Shown here in pieces: positions 18,532 to 27,262 of a DNA stretch of 64,000 nt; within the stretch, counting starts at the first letter, position 1; each line of letters opens with the position of its first letter. Position numbers and translations under genes: made by a program. Origin of the DNA: Paraburkholderia sp. LEh10 (GTDB lineage: Bacteria; Pseudomonadota; Gammaproteobacteria; Burkholderiales; Burkholderiaceae); the NCBI RefSeq assembly GCF_017814945.1, contig NZ_JAGIPX010000009.1, forward strand, positions 1 through 64,000. The letters run 5' to 3'. The notes below the pieces were generated by a model, which was not told where the DNA came from, did no database searches, and saw nothing but the letters and a program-made list of their open reading frames with translations.

Positions 18532-19884
18532 CTAGCGGTGCGCCTCGGCCTCGGTATCGCGCTTCCTTACCCCGTGATACCAGTTCATCAGCGGCGTTGC
18601 CGTAATGCCATGCACGACGACGGATGACGTGATGACGGCGAGCGTCAGCGGGATCAGCGCAACGACGTCTTGCGTGTGACGGCCCTGCGTCGCTTCGAGC
18701 GCGAAGGCAAGGTAGTAGAAGGAACCGATGCCGCGAATGCCGAACCAGCTCATCAGCCTGCGCTGCGCATGCGACGCATCCGACCCGAGCAACGATGCCT
18801 CGACGGCCAGCGGCCTCACCACGAGAAAGAGCGCGACGATCAGCAGCGCGCTTTGCCAGGTGAACAGCGACGCGCCCGACGTGGCCAGCATGTTGCCGAC
18901 GATCATCATGACGGCGACTTCCGCGATCCGTTCGAGTTCGATCGTGAAGCCGAGCACCGACTCGGCCATGAACGCGTGAGCCTTTTGCGGGTCGGCCGCT
19001 GTCGCGACGACGTCCTCGGAGTCGACGGTGCCGATGGTCTCGCGCGGCGAGCGCTCGCCGCTCGCCCTGTGTTCGACGCGGCGCATCGCGACGCCCGCCG
19101 CGAATACGGCGAGAAAGCCATAGCAATGCGCCAGTTGCGCCACGCCATACGAAAGGCCGATCAGGCCGAGCGCGAAGAAGCCTTCCAGCCCGAGTGCCTG
19201 CGCGTGCCGCGTGCGCAGCCACGCAACCGACCATGTGGTGATCCAGCCGAGCACGCCGCCAATCGCAAGGCCGCCCGCGATTCCCGCTGTCGCTTCGAGC
19301 GCGAAGCGCCAGCCCGGCGCGCCGTGCCCCGCCGCCGTGCCCGCCCCGCAAAGAGCGAGACCGAGCAGCGCGAACGGCAACGCGATGCCGTCGTTCAGCC
19401 CGCCTTCGCCCGAGAGCGAGAAGCGCAGCAGATCGACGTCGTCGGAATCCTGCACCTGGACGTCATGAGCGAGCACGGGATCGGTGGGCGCGAGTATCGC
19501 GGCGAGCAGCAGCGACGGCCCCCAGTCGAGACCGAGCAGCAGCGCGCCGACGAGCGTGAGCAGCGGGATCGTCAGCAGCATCGCGGCGAAGCCGAGCCGC
19601 AGCGGCAGCGCCCACAGCGGCGCAAAGAGCGGCAGCCGCAGACGCAGCCCGATCGCGAACAGCGACACGAGCAATGCGACTTCGGTGACGGGCCGCAGAA
19701 TATGCGCGTCGCGCGCGATGTCGAGTTGCAGCAGATCGAGAGCGGAAGGGCCGAGCGCAAAACCGATCGCGAGATAAAGCATGGCGGCGGACAGCGGCAG
19801 CCGCTTGAAGGTCGTCGCCGCGACCCCCATGAAGATGAGAACGCCGCCGACGATCAGATACCACCATACTGTTTCTTCGTGCAT
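18532..19884 (-). CDS. CPA1/NhaP-type cation:proton antiporter
   Basis: A 450-aa inner-membrane protein with about 12 hydrophobic segments. Transport motifs APTDPVLAHDVQ and LSGEGGLNDGIALP correspond to the two half-helix sites of NhaP/CPA1 exchangers of Na+ or K+ for protons. A short polar loop near residues 270-300 and a nearly absent C-terminal tail indicate no regulatory cytoplasmic domain. It is the last gene of a probable leftward stress operon that begins with the HAD gene at 22022. Confidence 0.88.
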   Translation of the reverse strand: MHEETVWWYLIVGGVLIFMGVAATTFKRLPLSAAMLYLAIGFALGPSALDLLQLDIARDAHILRPVTEVALLVSLFAIGLRLRLPLFAPLWALPLRLGFAAMLLTIPLLTLVGALLLGLDWGPSLLLAAILAPTDPVLAHDVQVQDSDDVDLLRFSLSGEGGLNDGIALPFALLGLALCGAGTAAGHGAPGWRFALEATAGIAGGLAIGGVLGWITTWSVAWLRTRHAQALGLEGFFALGLIGLSYGVAQLAHCYGFLAVFAAGVAMRRVEHRASGERSPRETIGTVDSEDVVATAADPQKAHAFMAESVLGFTIELERIAEVAVMMIVGNMLATSGASLFTWQSALLIVALFLVVRPLAVEASLLGSDASHAQRRLMSWFGIRGIGSFYYLAFALEATQGRHTQDVVALIPLTLAVITSSVVVHGITATPLMNWYHGVRKRDTEAEAHR

Positions 19885-19921
19885 GAACCTTTATCGTGCA
19901 AACGAGCCTCGGGCTGCGTTT

Positions 19922-20365
19922 TCAGGGCGCGCGGCCGAACGCCTCGCGCAGCTTGCGCTTGGCCTGCTGTAGCGTGTTCTTGCGCGTCTTCGGCAGATTG
20001 CGCCCCGCGCGGTTGATGTAGAAGTTGAGCATCGACATCGCGGACTGGAACGGCGTGCCTTTGCGCCGCTTGCTGCGCGTCGACGACCGCTTGAGCGATT
20101 GCGCGATTTCGTCGGCGCTGCCTGTCTTGAAGATGTCCTTCTCGATGTCCATTGCGTCGCTGGTTTCCATCACGTGATGCGACCAGTACTTCGAGGTGTC
20201 TTTGGACGGGGCGGCGCCCGCCCGGCTCGCGTGATGCGCGGCTTTCGCCTGCGCATGGCGCTGGCGCGGCGGACGGCCGCCTTTGGTGCGCGTCGATGAA
20301 TGCGCGGCCGTTTTGCGTGCCTTTGACGGGCGTGACGTGCCGCTGCGTTTGCTGGTAGTCATCAT
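19922..20365 (-). CDS. DUF3175 domain protein
   Basis: A 147-aa protein. The first 55 residues are basic and low-complexity (Lys, Arg, Ser, Thr, Ala). The rest is the DUF3175 core: YWSHHVMETSDAMDIEKDIF, then IAQSLKRSSTRSKRRKGTPF and SAMSMLNFYINRAGRNLP. The function is unknown; the basic tail and abundance of Lys/Arg suggest nucleic-acid binding. Two adjacent ATG codons at 20365 and 20362 are possible starts. It lies 37 bases before the antiporter and 52 after the PRC-barrel gene on the same strand. Confidence 0.8.
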   Translation of the reverse strand: MMTTSKRSGTSRPSKARKTAAHSSTRTKGGRPPRQRHAQAKAAHHASRAGAAPSKDTSKYWSHHVMETSDAMDIEKDIFKTGSADEIAQSLKRSSTRSKRRKGTPFQSAMSMLNFYINRAGRNLPKTRKNTLQQAKRKLREAFGRAP

Positions 20366-20417
20366 GGTCCTCATGAGCGGACAGGATTGTGTTCAGCCGG
20401 GGCGAAGCCGGGCGTCG

Positions 20418-20954
20418 CTACAGCTTGACGCCACCCGCCTCGGGCGCGTCGGACGAGCCTGGCGTAATGTCGCCAGCGCCGAATTCATCGGTGCCCGCGC
20501 CGCTGCTCATGCCTGTGCTCCCGCTTGTGCTCCCGCTTGTGCCCCAATAGGGCTCGCGTCCGTAGTACTGATGAACCGACGTGGCCCATGTCGGATCGGC
20601 CATCGACGGCCAATGGTCCTTGTCGAAGCCCGGTGCGTTCTTCACGCTTTCGCCCGGCATGTCGAGCATGAAGCACTGGCGGTCGATGTCGAGCGTAAGC
20701 GCGCTCCACGGAATCGCGAGCAGCTTGTCGCCCAGACCGAGAAAGCCGCCGCTCGACAGCACCGCATATGCGATGCGGCCCGAGCGCACATCGAGCATGA
20801 TGTCCTTGATCTTGCCGATGTCCTGGCCGTCGGCGCTCAGCACCCTGTCGCCGTCGAGCGTATTCGCGGCCATCACATACGGGCCGGGGCCGGATGGCCT
20901 GCCGCTGCGCGCGCCGACGATATCCGCACCCGCTGTCTGCTTCTGCATTGTCAT
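20418..20954 (-). CDS. PRC-barrel domain protein
   Basis: A 178-aa protein with a PRC-barrel beta-fold at about residues 30-105 (TLDGDRVLSADGQDIGKIKD, IMLDVRSGRIAYAVLSSGGF, LAIPWSALTLD). The C-terminal 40 residues are Gly/Ser-rich with GTSGSTSGSTGMSSG. PRC-barrels bind partners or RNA and are common in stress clusters of this group. The ATG at 20954 has GGAG upstream. Confidence 0.87.
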   Translation of the reverse strand: MTMQKQTAGADIVGARSGRPSGPGPYVMAANTLDGDRVLSADGQDIGKIKDIMLDVRSGRIAYAVLSSGGFLGLGDKLLAIPWSALTLDIDRQCFMLDMPGESVKNAPGFDKDHWPSMADPTWATSVHQYYGREPYWGTSGSTSGSTGMSSGAGTDEFGAGDITPGSSDAPEAGGVKL

Positions 20955-21078
20955 GAGTGTTCTCCGTTGGTTTGTGCATATAACGAGGCTTCGAGCAACA
21001 GCCATTCCTCGCGCCGATGCAGTGCTCGACGCGACGATGCGCGCGTGTCGTGGCCAGCCGCGGCCCTGCGTCAGCAGG

Positions 21079-21216
21079 TCAACCGTCTTCGCCGACTTCG
21101 GATGGGTCCGGCAACTCGGGCAGGTCCTTCGTCGTATCGGGCGGCTCGGGTTCACCGCGCGGCGCGTTGAGCGGGTGCCCAACGGGCGTGTCGTTGGAGG
21201 TTTCGTCGGGTTTCAT
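21079..21216 (-). CDS. Small acidic proline-rich hypothetical protein
   Basis: A 45-aa frame rich in Pro, Asp and Glu (PEPPDTTKDLPELPDPSEVG). The start has GGAG five bases or so upstream and the gene sits between two co-directional genes of the same probable operon. No domain is recognised; composition suggests a disordered protein. Confidence 0.5.
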   Translation of the reverse strand: MKPDETSNDTPVGHPLNAPRGEPEPPDTTKDLPELPDPSEVGEDG

Positions 21217-21347
21217 GATGTCGCTCCTGTGTCGGCGGGGCGTCCTCGCGCGTATTCCCGCCGTATGCGTGAATGTCCATGACACAGGCGCTGCACGTGG
21301 CGTGCCACGGGGCACGCCACGCAACTGTAACCGCAAGCCAGGCGCGA

Positions 21348-22022
21348 TCAGGGGCGCGCCGCGATCTCGTCGAGATGTTCGAGCAGATCGTATGGGTCTT
21401 CATACACGCGCAGCGCGCCCGCGCGTTCGAGCTCTTCCTGGCCGTAGCCGCCCGATAGCAGGCCCACGCCGAGCGCGCGGCAACGGCGCGCGGCGAGCAT
21501 GTCCCAGATGCTGTCGCCGACGACGACGGCATGCTCGATCGGCACCTTGAGCCGATGGGCCGCCGCAACGAACAGGTCTGGATCGGGCTTTGCATATTTG
21601 ACGTCGTCGCGCGTAACGACCACGGACTGAGACGGATCGACGCCAAGCGCTTCGAGATTGACGGCGGCCGTTTCCATGCGGCCGCTGGTGGCGATCGCCC
21701 AGGGCGTGCCGCTTTCCGTCAGTGCGGCGAGCAACGCTTGCGCACCTGGCAGTGGCCGCACTTTCGCGTGCAGCTGCCTGTACGCGCGCGCATGAGCGCG
21801 CCGCAAGCGCTCGACGCGTTCCGCGCTCATGTCGCCGCCTGTTTCGCGCAGCAGTTGATGCGTGAAGAGACCGCCGCTCATGCCGATCTTGCGATGGATG
21901 CGCCATACCGACAACTCGATGCCTTCTTCGTCCAACGCTTCTTTCCATGCGAGCACGTGCTGATACACGCTATCGACGAGCGTGCCGTCGAGGTCGAAAA
22001 GAAAAGATGTCGCAATACGCAT
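21348..22022 (-). CDS. HAD family hydrolase (subfamily IA phosphatase)
   Basis: A 224-aa HAD phosphatase with motif I FLFDLDGTLVDS, a helical cap at about 20-95, motif II IATSGRMET, motif III Lys in KYAKPDPDLF and motif IV VVVGDSIWDMLAA. It resembles beta-phosphoglucomutase/phosphoglycolate phosphatase relatives; the substrate is unknown. As first gene of the leftward stress group it may set the operon promoter in the 22023-22386 region. Confidence 0.9.
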   Translation of the reverse strand: MRIATSFLFDLDGTLVDSVYQHVLAWKEALDEEGIELSVWRIHRKIGMSGGLFTHQLLRETGGDMSAERVERLRRAHARAYRQLHAKVRPLPGAQALLAALTESGTPWAIATSGRMETAAVNLEALGVDPSQSVVVTRDDVKYAKPDPDLFVAAAHRLKVPIEHAVVVGDSIWDMLAARRCRALGVGLLSGGYGQEELERAGALRVYEDPYDLLEHLDEIAARP

Positions 22023-22386
22023 GGGGCTTTCTCCTTCGATTGAATGTCGTTGAAACAGCGGCGAACGCTTGCGCGGCCAATGCCGTACGCGCGAGCCGCG
22101 CAGGCGGGGCGCAGCTTCGATATTGCGCCATTTATTGCACGAAAAGATTGCACGAAAGATCGCACGAAAGATTTACGTGTTTTGTAATTATCAAACTATC
22201 AAACGCCCTCAAGCGCGCGCCCATTCGCGCGCGTAATGAAAGACCGCCCGGAAACGGTTCGGAAGCGCATGCGATGCCGTAGTCCGACCAATTACCGGCG
22301 CTGCAAGGGGCACACCGCTTGCTCCAACGACCGTGACAGCAACTTCGCGCGGTCGTCAGCCGCATTCATTCACTCAAGGAATACAC
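22023..22386. other. Divergent intergenic region with short direct repeats
   Basis: It separates the HAD operon and the secreted Gly/Ser-rich protein. An AT-rich core at 22130-22205 contains three tandem copies of GCACGAAAGAT-like units (22137-22173). No gene is supported. Confidence 0.5.
22137..22173. repeat. Three tandem 12-13 bp direct repeats (GCACGAAAGATT)
   Basis: Copies at 22137-22149, 22150-22161 and 22162-22173 differ by one inserted A and the last base. They sit in the promoter-like AT-rich core between divergent genes and could be a regulator site. Confidence 0.65.
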
Positions 22387-22671
22387 ATGAAGAATCGCAA
22401 AGCATGGTTCGTAGCGGCATTGCTCGCGCTGACGGGTGGCGCCTATGCCCAGACGGGCGGCGGCAGCAGCAGCGGCGGCGGTGCGGCTGGAGGTGGCGGC
22501 AACGGCGCCGGCATGAGCTCGTCCGATCAGACGGGCGCAGGGATGGCTGCATCAAGCACGCATGCGTCGTCGAAGATGCACCACAAGTCGTCGAAGTCGC
22601 ACACGAAGCCCGCTACCGATACGACGAACATGCCGGGTGCCGACGCCAGCAGCGATACGAAGGGGCAATGA
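22387..22671 (+). CDS. Small secreted Gly/Ser/Thr-rich protein
   Basis: A 94-aa protein with a Sec signal peptide (MKNRKAWFVAALLALTGGAY, cleavage after Ala-Gln region YAQ). The mature part is low complexity: Gly-Ser runs, then HASSKMHHKSSKSHTKPATD. Codon choice and a start following AAGGAATACAC support a real gene. No function is known; similar periplasmic low-complexity proteins are frequent in Burkholderiaceae. Confidence 0.75.
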   Translation: MKNRKAWFVAALLALTGGAYAQTGGGSSSGGGAAGGGGNGAGMSSSDQTGAGMAASSTHASSKMHHKSSKSHTKPATDTTNMPGADASSDTKGQ

Positions 22672-22728
22672 CCTCATGAGCCTGTCCGGCGCTTTCGAGC
22701 CGGACCTGCAACGAAGATGGGAGGAAAG

Positions 22729-22911
22729 ATGACAAAGCCAACCTGGAAACACGCATTGCTCGCGCTGGCCGTCGTGTCGATGTCGCTGGGCGCGGCCTGC
22801 AAGAAGGCTGACAACAGCACTGCCGACACGGGCGCGACGGCTGGCAGCGCCCCGGCGGCCGCCACCATGGGTGCGAGCGGCGCCGCGGCGGCATCGGGCG
22901 CGAGCCAGTAA
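22729..22911 (+). CDS. Small lipoprotein, Ala-rich
   Basis: A 60-aa protein with a lipoprotein signal ending in the lipobox SLGAAC at about residue 25, then a short Ala/Gly/Ser/Thr-rich mature part. GGGAGGAAAG precedes the ATG. It follows the secreted protein by 57 bases on the same strand and is probably co-transcribed. Function unknown. Confidence 0.7.
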   Translation: MTKPTWKHALLALAVVSMSLGAACKKADNSTADTGATAGSAPAAATMGASGAAAASGASQ

Positions 22912-23167
22912 CGCGGTCCCGGGGTTGGCGTCTGGATCGCGAATGGCAATGAGCAACCCAGCCAAGCGCCGCCAGATGCCTATGAGCCAATCGATTCGAC
23001 GCCGTGCTGCTTCATCAAGGACTTGAACAGCACGGCACAATTGCGGCACGCGGTCCGCATCGCGGACGGGAATGCTTCGGTCTTTGCATCCGTGGTGCGA
23101 TCCAGCGTTGCGCGGCCCCTTTGATGGACCGCCGCGACGTCCACGCGTACCGTGTGGAGGTGATGTG

Positions 23168-23464
23168 ATGAAACCCAGAATTCATTTTCAGAGCAACATC
23201 TGCGGCGGCGATTTCCAGCATGTGAAGGACTGCTTCGACACGTGGAAACAGCAGCCGCTCGTGTATCGCGCGAGCCAGCGGATGTTCGAAGGCAAGCGCG
23301 AAGTGCGGCCTCTCGCCGCAGACCGCGTGTTCGACGATGCAGAAGTCGCGCAGCGTGCGCTCGTGAGCACGTGCGGGCCAAACGATGCGTACGCATTGGC
23401 CGCGCAGATTCACAACGACGAACGCGACATGTGGCTCGTCATGGCGGCGTATGAAGAGCAATGA
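23168..23464 (+). CDS. Hypothetical protein (98 aa)
   Basis: A 98-aa protein without a domain I can name. It is mildly acidic, with conserved-looking aromatic residues (IHFQSNICGGDFQHVKDCFD, then a C-terminal MWLVMAAYEEQ). The start is chosen for GGAGGTGATG just upstream. No signal peptide or membrane segment. It converges with topoisomerase IB. Confidence 0.6.
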   Translation: MKPRIHFQSNICGGDFQHVKDCFDTWKQQPLVYRASQRMFEGKREVRPLAADRVFDDAEVAQRALVSTCGPNDAYALAAQIHNDERDMWLVMAAYEEQ

Positions 23465-23521
23465 TGCGCAAGCCATCAGGGGAGCCATGCGCGTGCGACC
23501 ATTCGCCTGGGTCCGCATGTT

Positions 23522-24730
23522 TCATTCTCCGGCGGCCGTGCGCTTTCGGGCGTTCGCCTGCTTGCGCAGCGCGCTGGATTTCTTGAGCAGCGTTGCCAGT
23601 CTTTCGCTGTCGACACCGCCCGATGCCGACGCCGATGCGGCGGGGCCTTGGCGAGCGTCGCGGCGCACGCGCCGTGCGCGTGATTCGATCTGCGCGAGCA
23701 ACGCGGCAAACGCGGCCTCGTCGGTCTTCATGTAGCGCTTCGCGCGCTGCCTGGTCAGGCCTTGCAGTTCACCCGCCTCGAAAGCAGCAATCACTTCCGG
23801 ATGGATATAGCAGCGCCTGCAGACGGCGGGCGTATTGCGCAGCAGGCTTGCGACATCCTTGACGGTCGCGACCACATGCCGGCGCGCGTGCTCCGCGCTT
23901 TCGCACACCTGTTGACGCAGCGCGGCCAACGCAAACACGCTGCCTGCCCATGTCCGGTAATCCTTCGCCGTAAAGTCCGCATTGCCCGCGGCGCGCAGAT
24001 ATTCGTTGATGTCGGCTGAGCCGACCGTATGGCGCGCACCGTCTTCGCCGATGTACTGAAAGAGATCGTGGCCCGGCAGTTCCGCGCACCTGCGCACGAT
24101 GCGCTTCACGCGCGGGTTGTCGACAGTTACGTCATGCTCGATGCCGCCTTTGCCCGCGAACCGGAAGCGCACTTCGCCGGCGCGAATCTTTACGTGCTTT
24201 TTGCGCAGCGTCGTCAGTCCATACGACTGGTTTTCACGCGCGTACTCGACGCTGCCGATGCGGATCAGCGTCGTATCGAGCAGATGCACGACGGCCGCGA
24301 TCACCTTTTCGCGCGGCATGCCTTCGCGCGCGAGATCGCGTGCGACGCGCGCGCGTATCTTCGGCAGTGCGCGCCCGAATGCCGCCATGCGGCCGAACTT
24401 GTCGGCGTCGCGCGTTTCGCGCCATTGCGGATGATAGCGATACTGCTTGCGGCCGCGCGCATCGCGTCCCGTCGCCTGGATGTGGCCGCGCGGGTCGGGG
24501 CAGATCCATACGTCGCAATACGCGGGCGGAATTGCGAGTGCATTGATGCGCGCAATCTGTGCTGCGTCCTCGATACGCTTGCCGTCGAGATCGAAATAGG
24601 CGAACCCGTGCTTGAGCTTGCGGCGCGTGAAGCCCGGCCGTGTGTCATCCGCGTGCCGCAAGCCGGCAGGCATGGCGGCAGGCAGTTCTTCTGCAATCGC
24701 ATCGAGCGCGCGGCGCGTCATCGTTTTCAT
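23522..24730 (-). CDS. DNA topoisomerase IB (poxvirus/eukaryotic type)
   Basis: A 402-aa topoisomerase IB that relaxes supercoils through a 3'-phosphotyrosine intermediate. The N-terminal domain has KLKHGFAYFDLDG and IPPAYCDVWICPDPRGHIQA. The catalytic domain shows GSVEYARENQSYGLTTLRKK, DFTAKDYRTWAGS with a catalytic Arg, and CRRCYIHPEV with the active-site Tyr. The C-terminal 50 residues are Ala/Arg/Lys-rich. Bacterial TopIB genes are scattered and often lie in stress or general-protection clusters as here. Confidence 0.93.
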   Translation of the reverse strand: MKTMTRRALDAIAEELPAAMPAGLRHADDTRPGFTRRKLKHGFAYFDLDGKRIEDAAQIARINALAIPPAYCDVWICPDPRGHIQATGRDARGRKQYRYHPQWRETRDADKFGRMAAFGRALPKIRARVARDLAREGMPREKVIAAVVHLLDTTLIRIGSVEYARENQSYGLTTLRKKHVKIRAGEVRFRFAGKGGIEHDVTVDNPRVKRIVRRCAELPGHDLFQYIGEDGARHTVGSADINEYLRAAGNADFTAKDYRTWAGSVFALAALRQQVCESAEHARRHVVATVKDVASLLRNTPAVCRRCYIHPEVIAAFEAGELQGLTRQRAKRYMKTDEAAFAALLAQIESRARRVRRDARQGPAASASASGGVDSERLATLLKKSSALRKQANARKRTAAGE

Positions 24731-24977
24731 TCGAAGCTACCGTCCCATTGCATTACGCCGTAGGCCGCTGCAATAGCAATGCCCGGATTCGTATGCGCCG
24801 CACACGATCTCGATCGCGCGCTCATACCCGCTCGTACACGTTCGTAGGAGTTGGGCACCGAACTTGCTCGACTTGTGCACGAACGCGGGCATTGCAGGAC
24901 GGGCCCGGCGAAATGAATTCCACCAAAGTATTTCACCCATAGCACCCACGGCAGATAAAGCGAAGGAGGAAGGACTC

Positions 24978-25529
24978 ATGGCTAACACACTCGCTGGATG
25001 CAAGGTTGCAGTACTCGCCGTCGACGGCTTCGAGCAGGCCGAATTGATCGAGCCGCGCCGGGCGCTCACGGAAGCAGGCGCGACCGTACACGTAATTTCT
25101 TCCAGAGCCGGGAAGATTCAGGGTTTCAGGCATGTGGACAAGGGCGATAGCGTCGATGTCGATACGACGTTCGACAAGGCCATGCCCGACGACTACGACG
25201 CCGTGGTCTTGCCAGGGGGTGTGGTGAACGGCGACGCGCTGCGTCTGGTGCCGCAGGCGCAGGCGTTCGTCAAAGCGGCTGATCAGGCGAAGAAGCCGAT
25301 TGCCGTGATTTGCCACGGCACGTGGCTGCCTGTGTCGGCGGGGCTGATCAAGGGGCGCACGGTCACGAGCTGGCCGAGCCTGCAGGACGACATCCGCAAT
25401 GCGGGCGGCACGTGGGTCGACAAGGAAGTGGTCGAGGACGGCAATTTCATCACGAGCCGCAAGCCTGATGATATTCCCGCGTTCAACAAAACGCTGATTG
25501 CGCAACTGTCGAAGAAGAAGGCGGCATGA
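24978..25529 (+). CDS. DJ-1/PfpI family protein (type 1 glutamine amidotransferase-like)
   Basis: A 183-aa DJ-1/PfpI-fold protein. The nucleophile elbow is VICHGTW with the Cys, and the acid is in VDGFEQAEL. Family members are glyoxalase/deglycase-like or peptidase-like proteins induced by stress. AAGGAGGAAGG precedes the start. Its stop codon overlaps the next in-frame ATG by ATGA, so it is probably coupled with the DUF4142 gene. Confidence 0.9.
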   Translation: MANTLAGCKVAVLAVDGFEQAELIEPRRALTEAGATVHVISSRAGKIQGFRHVDKGDSVDVDTTFDKAMPDDYDAVVLPGGVVNGDALRLVPQAQAFVKAADQAKKPIAVICHGTWLPVSAGLIKGRTVTSWPSLQDDIRNAGGTWVDKEVVEDGNFITSRKPDDIPAFNKTLIAQLSKKKAA

Positions 25530-25558
25530 ATGCGCGCGGCGCATCATCGGAGAGACGC

Positions 25559-26089
25559 ATGACTATTCGCCTATTCGTTCGAGCCATTGTATTGCCTGCC
25601 GTGCTCGCGCTCGGCTCCGTGACATCCGTGATCGCCAATGCAGACGAGAAGCTGTCGCCGGGCGACCAGCAGTTCATGCAGGACGCCTCGCAGGCAGGCG
25701 CAACGGAGATCGCGGCGAGCAAGCTCGCGCTGGCGAACTCCTCCAATCCGCAAGTAAAGAAGTTCGCGCAGCAGATGATCGCGGATCACACGAAGCTTGC
25801 ACGCAGCCTCGATGTCGTCGCGACGGCAAAGGGCCTTGGGACGTCGCCGGGCGCCGATTCGGCGCTGGTCGGCAAGCTCCAGGGACTGAAGGGAGATGAC
25901 TTCGACAAGGCCTACATCGAGCAGGTCGCGGTGGGGGGCCACGAGAAAGCCGTCGAGCTGTTCCAGAAGGAAAGCGAAAGCGGCAACGATCCGCAACTAA
26001 AGGGCGCGGCAACGCGCGCGCTGCCCGTTATCCGTCACCATCTGGCGATGGCTCAGCAACTCGCCAACGCACACAAGGCTGCATCATGA
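25559..26089 (+). CDS. DUF4142 periplasmic protein
   Basis: A 176-aa exported protein with a signal peptide (about residues 1-24, ending IANA-DE) and a DUF4142 ferritin-like four-helix domain: FMQDASQAGATEIAASKLAL, VKKFAQQMIADHTKLARSL, VGGHEKAVELFQKES and LPVIRHHLAMAQQLA. The role is unknown; these genes accompany envelope-stress operons. An alternative start at 25526 overlaps the upstream stop codon. Confidence 0.88.
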   Translation: MTIRLFVRAIVLPAVLALGSVTSVIANADEKLSPGDQQFMQDASQAGATEIAASKLALANSSNPQVKKFAQQMIADHTKLARSLDVVATAKGLGTSPGADSALVGKLQGLKGDDFDKAYIEQVAVGGHEKAVELFQKESESGNDPQLKGAATRALPVIRHHLAMAQQLANAHKAAS

Positions 26090-26139
26090 ATGGGGTGGTT
26101 GCCATGTTCATCCCGCGCGCGGCGTACGAGGACTCTCTC

Positions 26140-26442
26140 ATGCACATCACATTTCCCGATGATGCTCCCGCATTCGACGGGTCGAGCCTGACCGTGCGCT
26201 TTGCCGCGTGCGTCGACGGCAAGATCGTCGTTTGTGCGATCACGGCCGAGGCGCTCGAAGATCACTTCGGCGCCGACTCTCCACTCGAAGACGTGTTGAT
26301 CCGCGCTTATGAGCGCGGACGCGCGCGCATTCGATCGGTGTGCGCGGAAGCGCTCGATCTGAACGGCGGCGAAAGTGTGATTCTGCACAGCGGCCTGTTC
26401 CGTGTCGAAGGGATGGAGCCGGATCGCGGCGTCAAGTCGTGA
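26140..26442 (+). CDS. DUF1488 family protein
   Basis: A 100-aa protein matching DUF1488: MHITFPDDAPAFDGSSLTVR, then VCAITAEALEDHFGA and YERGRARIRSVCAEAL. DUF1488 proteins are small cytoplasmic proteins of unknown role. The ATG at 26140 follows GAGGA; a frame from 26086 overlaps the previous stop and could also be used. Confidence 0.75.
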   Translation: MHITFPDDAPAFDGSSLTVRFAACVDGKIVVCAITAEALEDHFGADSPLEDVLIRAYERGRARIRSVCAEALDLNGGESVILHSGLFRVEGMEPDRGVKS

Positions 26443-26683
26443 TTGGAGCATCGCGTCCCGCGCGATCGATGCCGTAAAACAAGAACGAAAATGCGGCGGC
26501 CGGTTTTGGCAACCGCCGCGTGATGAGGCAAGCTCAAACCCAAAGCCTGCTTGCGCGCGAGGCGCTGTTGCATTCGATCGATTTGTCCAGCGTGTCGATG
26601 GAATGCTTCGCGATGTCGCGCGTGCAGGCATGACAAGTGCAATGGGGCACGTATCCGATGCACCACTGAAGGGGAGCGAACAT

Positions 26684-27136
26684 ATGACGACGAATGTGAT
26701 TGCGGTGCTGAACGATCTGATCGAAATCTCGAAGGACGGCGAGCGAGGCTTCATGAAAGCGGCCGACGCCGCGCAGCATGCAAGCGTGAAGGAGGCGTTG
26801 CTCGAGACCGCGGAGCATTGCACGCAGGGTGCGCGAGAACTGCAGGACCTCGTGCTGTCGCTTGGCGGGAAGCCCGAGAGCGGAGGCAGCATGGCGGGTG
26901 CATTACATCGCGGATGGCTGGAGGTAAAGTTAGCCGTTGGCAGCCGCGCGGATTACGCGATTCTCTCCGATTGCGAAAAGGGCGAAGACGCTGCGCAAAG
27001 GCACTTTCTCGACGCGCTCGAAAAAGAGTTGCCCGCCGATGTCCGGGCCGTGGTCGAGCGGCTGTATCAGGGCGTGCTACAGAATCACGACCGCATTCGC
27101 GCGATGCGGGATCAATACGCCGCGATGAAGACCTGA
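26684..27136 (+). CDS. DUF2383/PA2169-family four-helix bundle protein
   Basis: A 150-aa helical protein with the ferritin-like PA2169 pattern: VLNDLIEISKDGERGFMKAA, then ETAEHCTQGARELQDLVLSL, GALHRGWLEVKLAV, and ILSDCEKGEDAAQRHFLDAL. The function is unknown. GGGGAGCG precedes the start. It is the last gene before a strong terminator, closing the group that begins with the PfpI gene. Confidence 0.87.
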   Translation: MTTNVIAVLNDLIEISKDGERGFMKAADAAQHASVKEALLETAEHCTQGARELQDLVLSLGGKPESGGSMAGALHRGWLEVKLAVGSRADYAILSDCEKGEDAAQRHFLDALEKELPADVRAVVERLYQGVLQNHDRIRAMRDQYAAMKT

Positions 27137-27188
27137 GCGCGCGCGGCAAGCGCAGCGCAAAAGGGCATCGAGGCAGCAGATCGTAAGC

Positions 27189-27219
27189 AGGCCGCCTGTC
27201 CAAGGGCGGCCTTTCTTTC
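27189..27219 (+). terminator. Intrinsic terminator
   Basis: AGGCCGCC (27189-27196) and GGCGGCCT (27205-27212) form an 8-bp stem with an 8-base loop followed by TTCTTTCG. It closes the DUF2383 transcript. Confidence 0.8.
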
Positions 27220-27262
27220 GTGTCCGGTCAAAGGTCCAATTGGAGAATGCGAGAAGAGCGGC

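Noticed and set aside
22980..23396. Minus-strand frame opposite the 98-aa hypothetical gene
   Set aside because: Overlaps a better-supported start and has no features of a protein.
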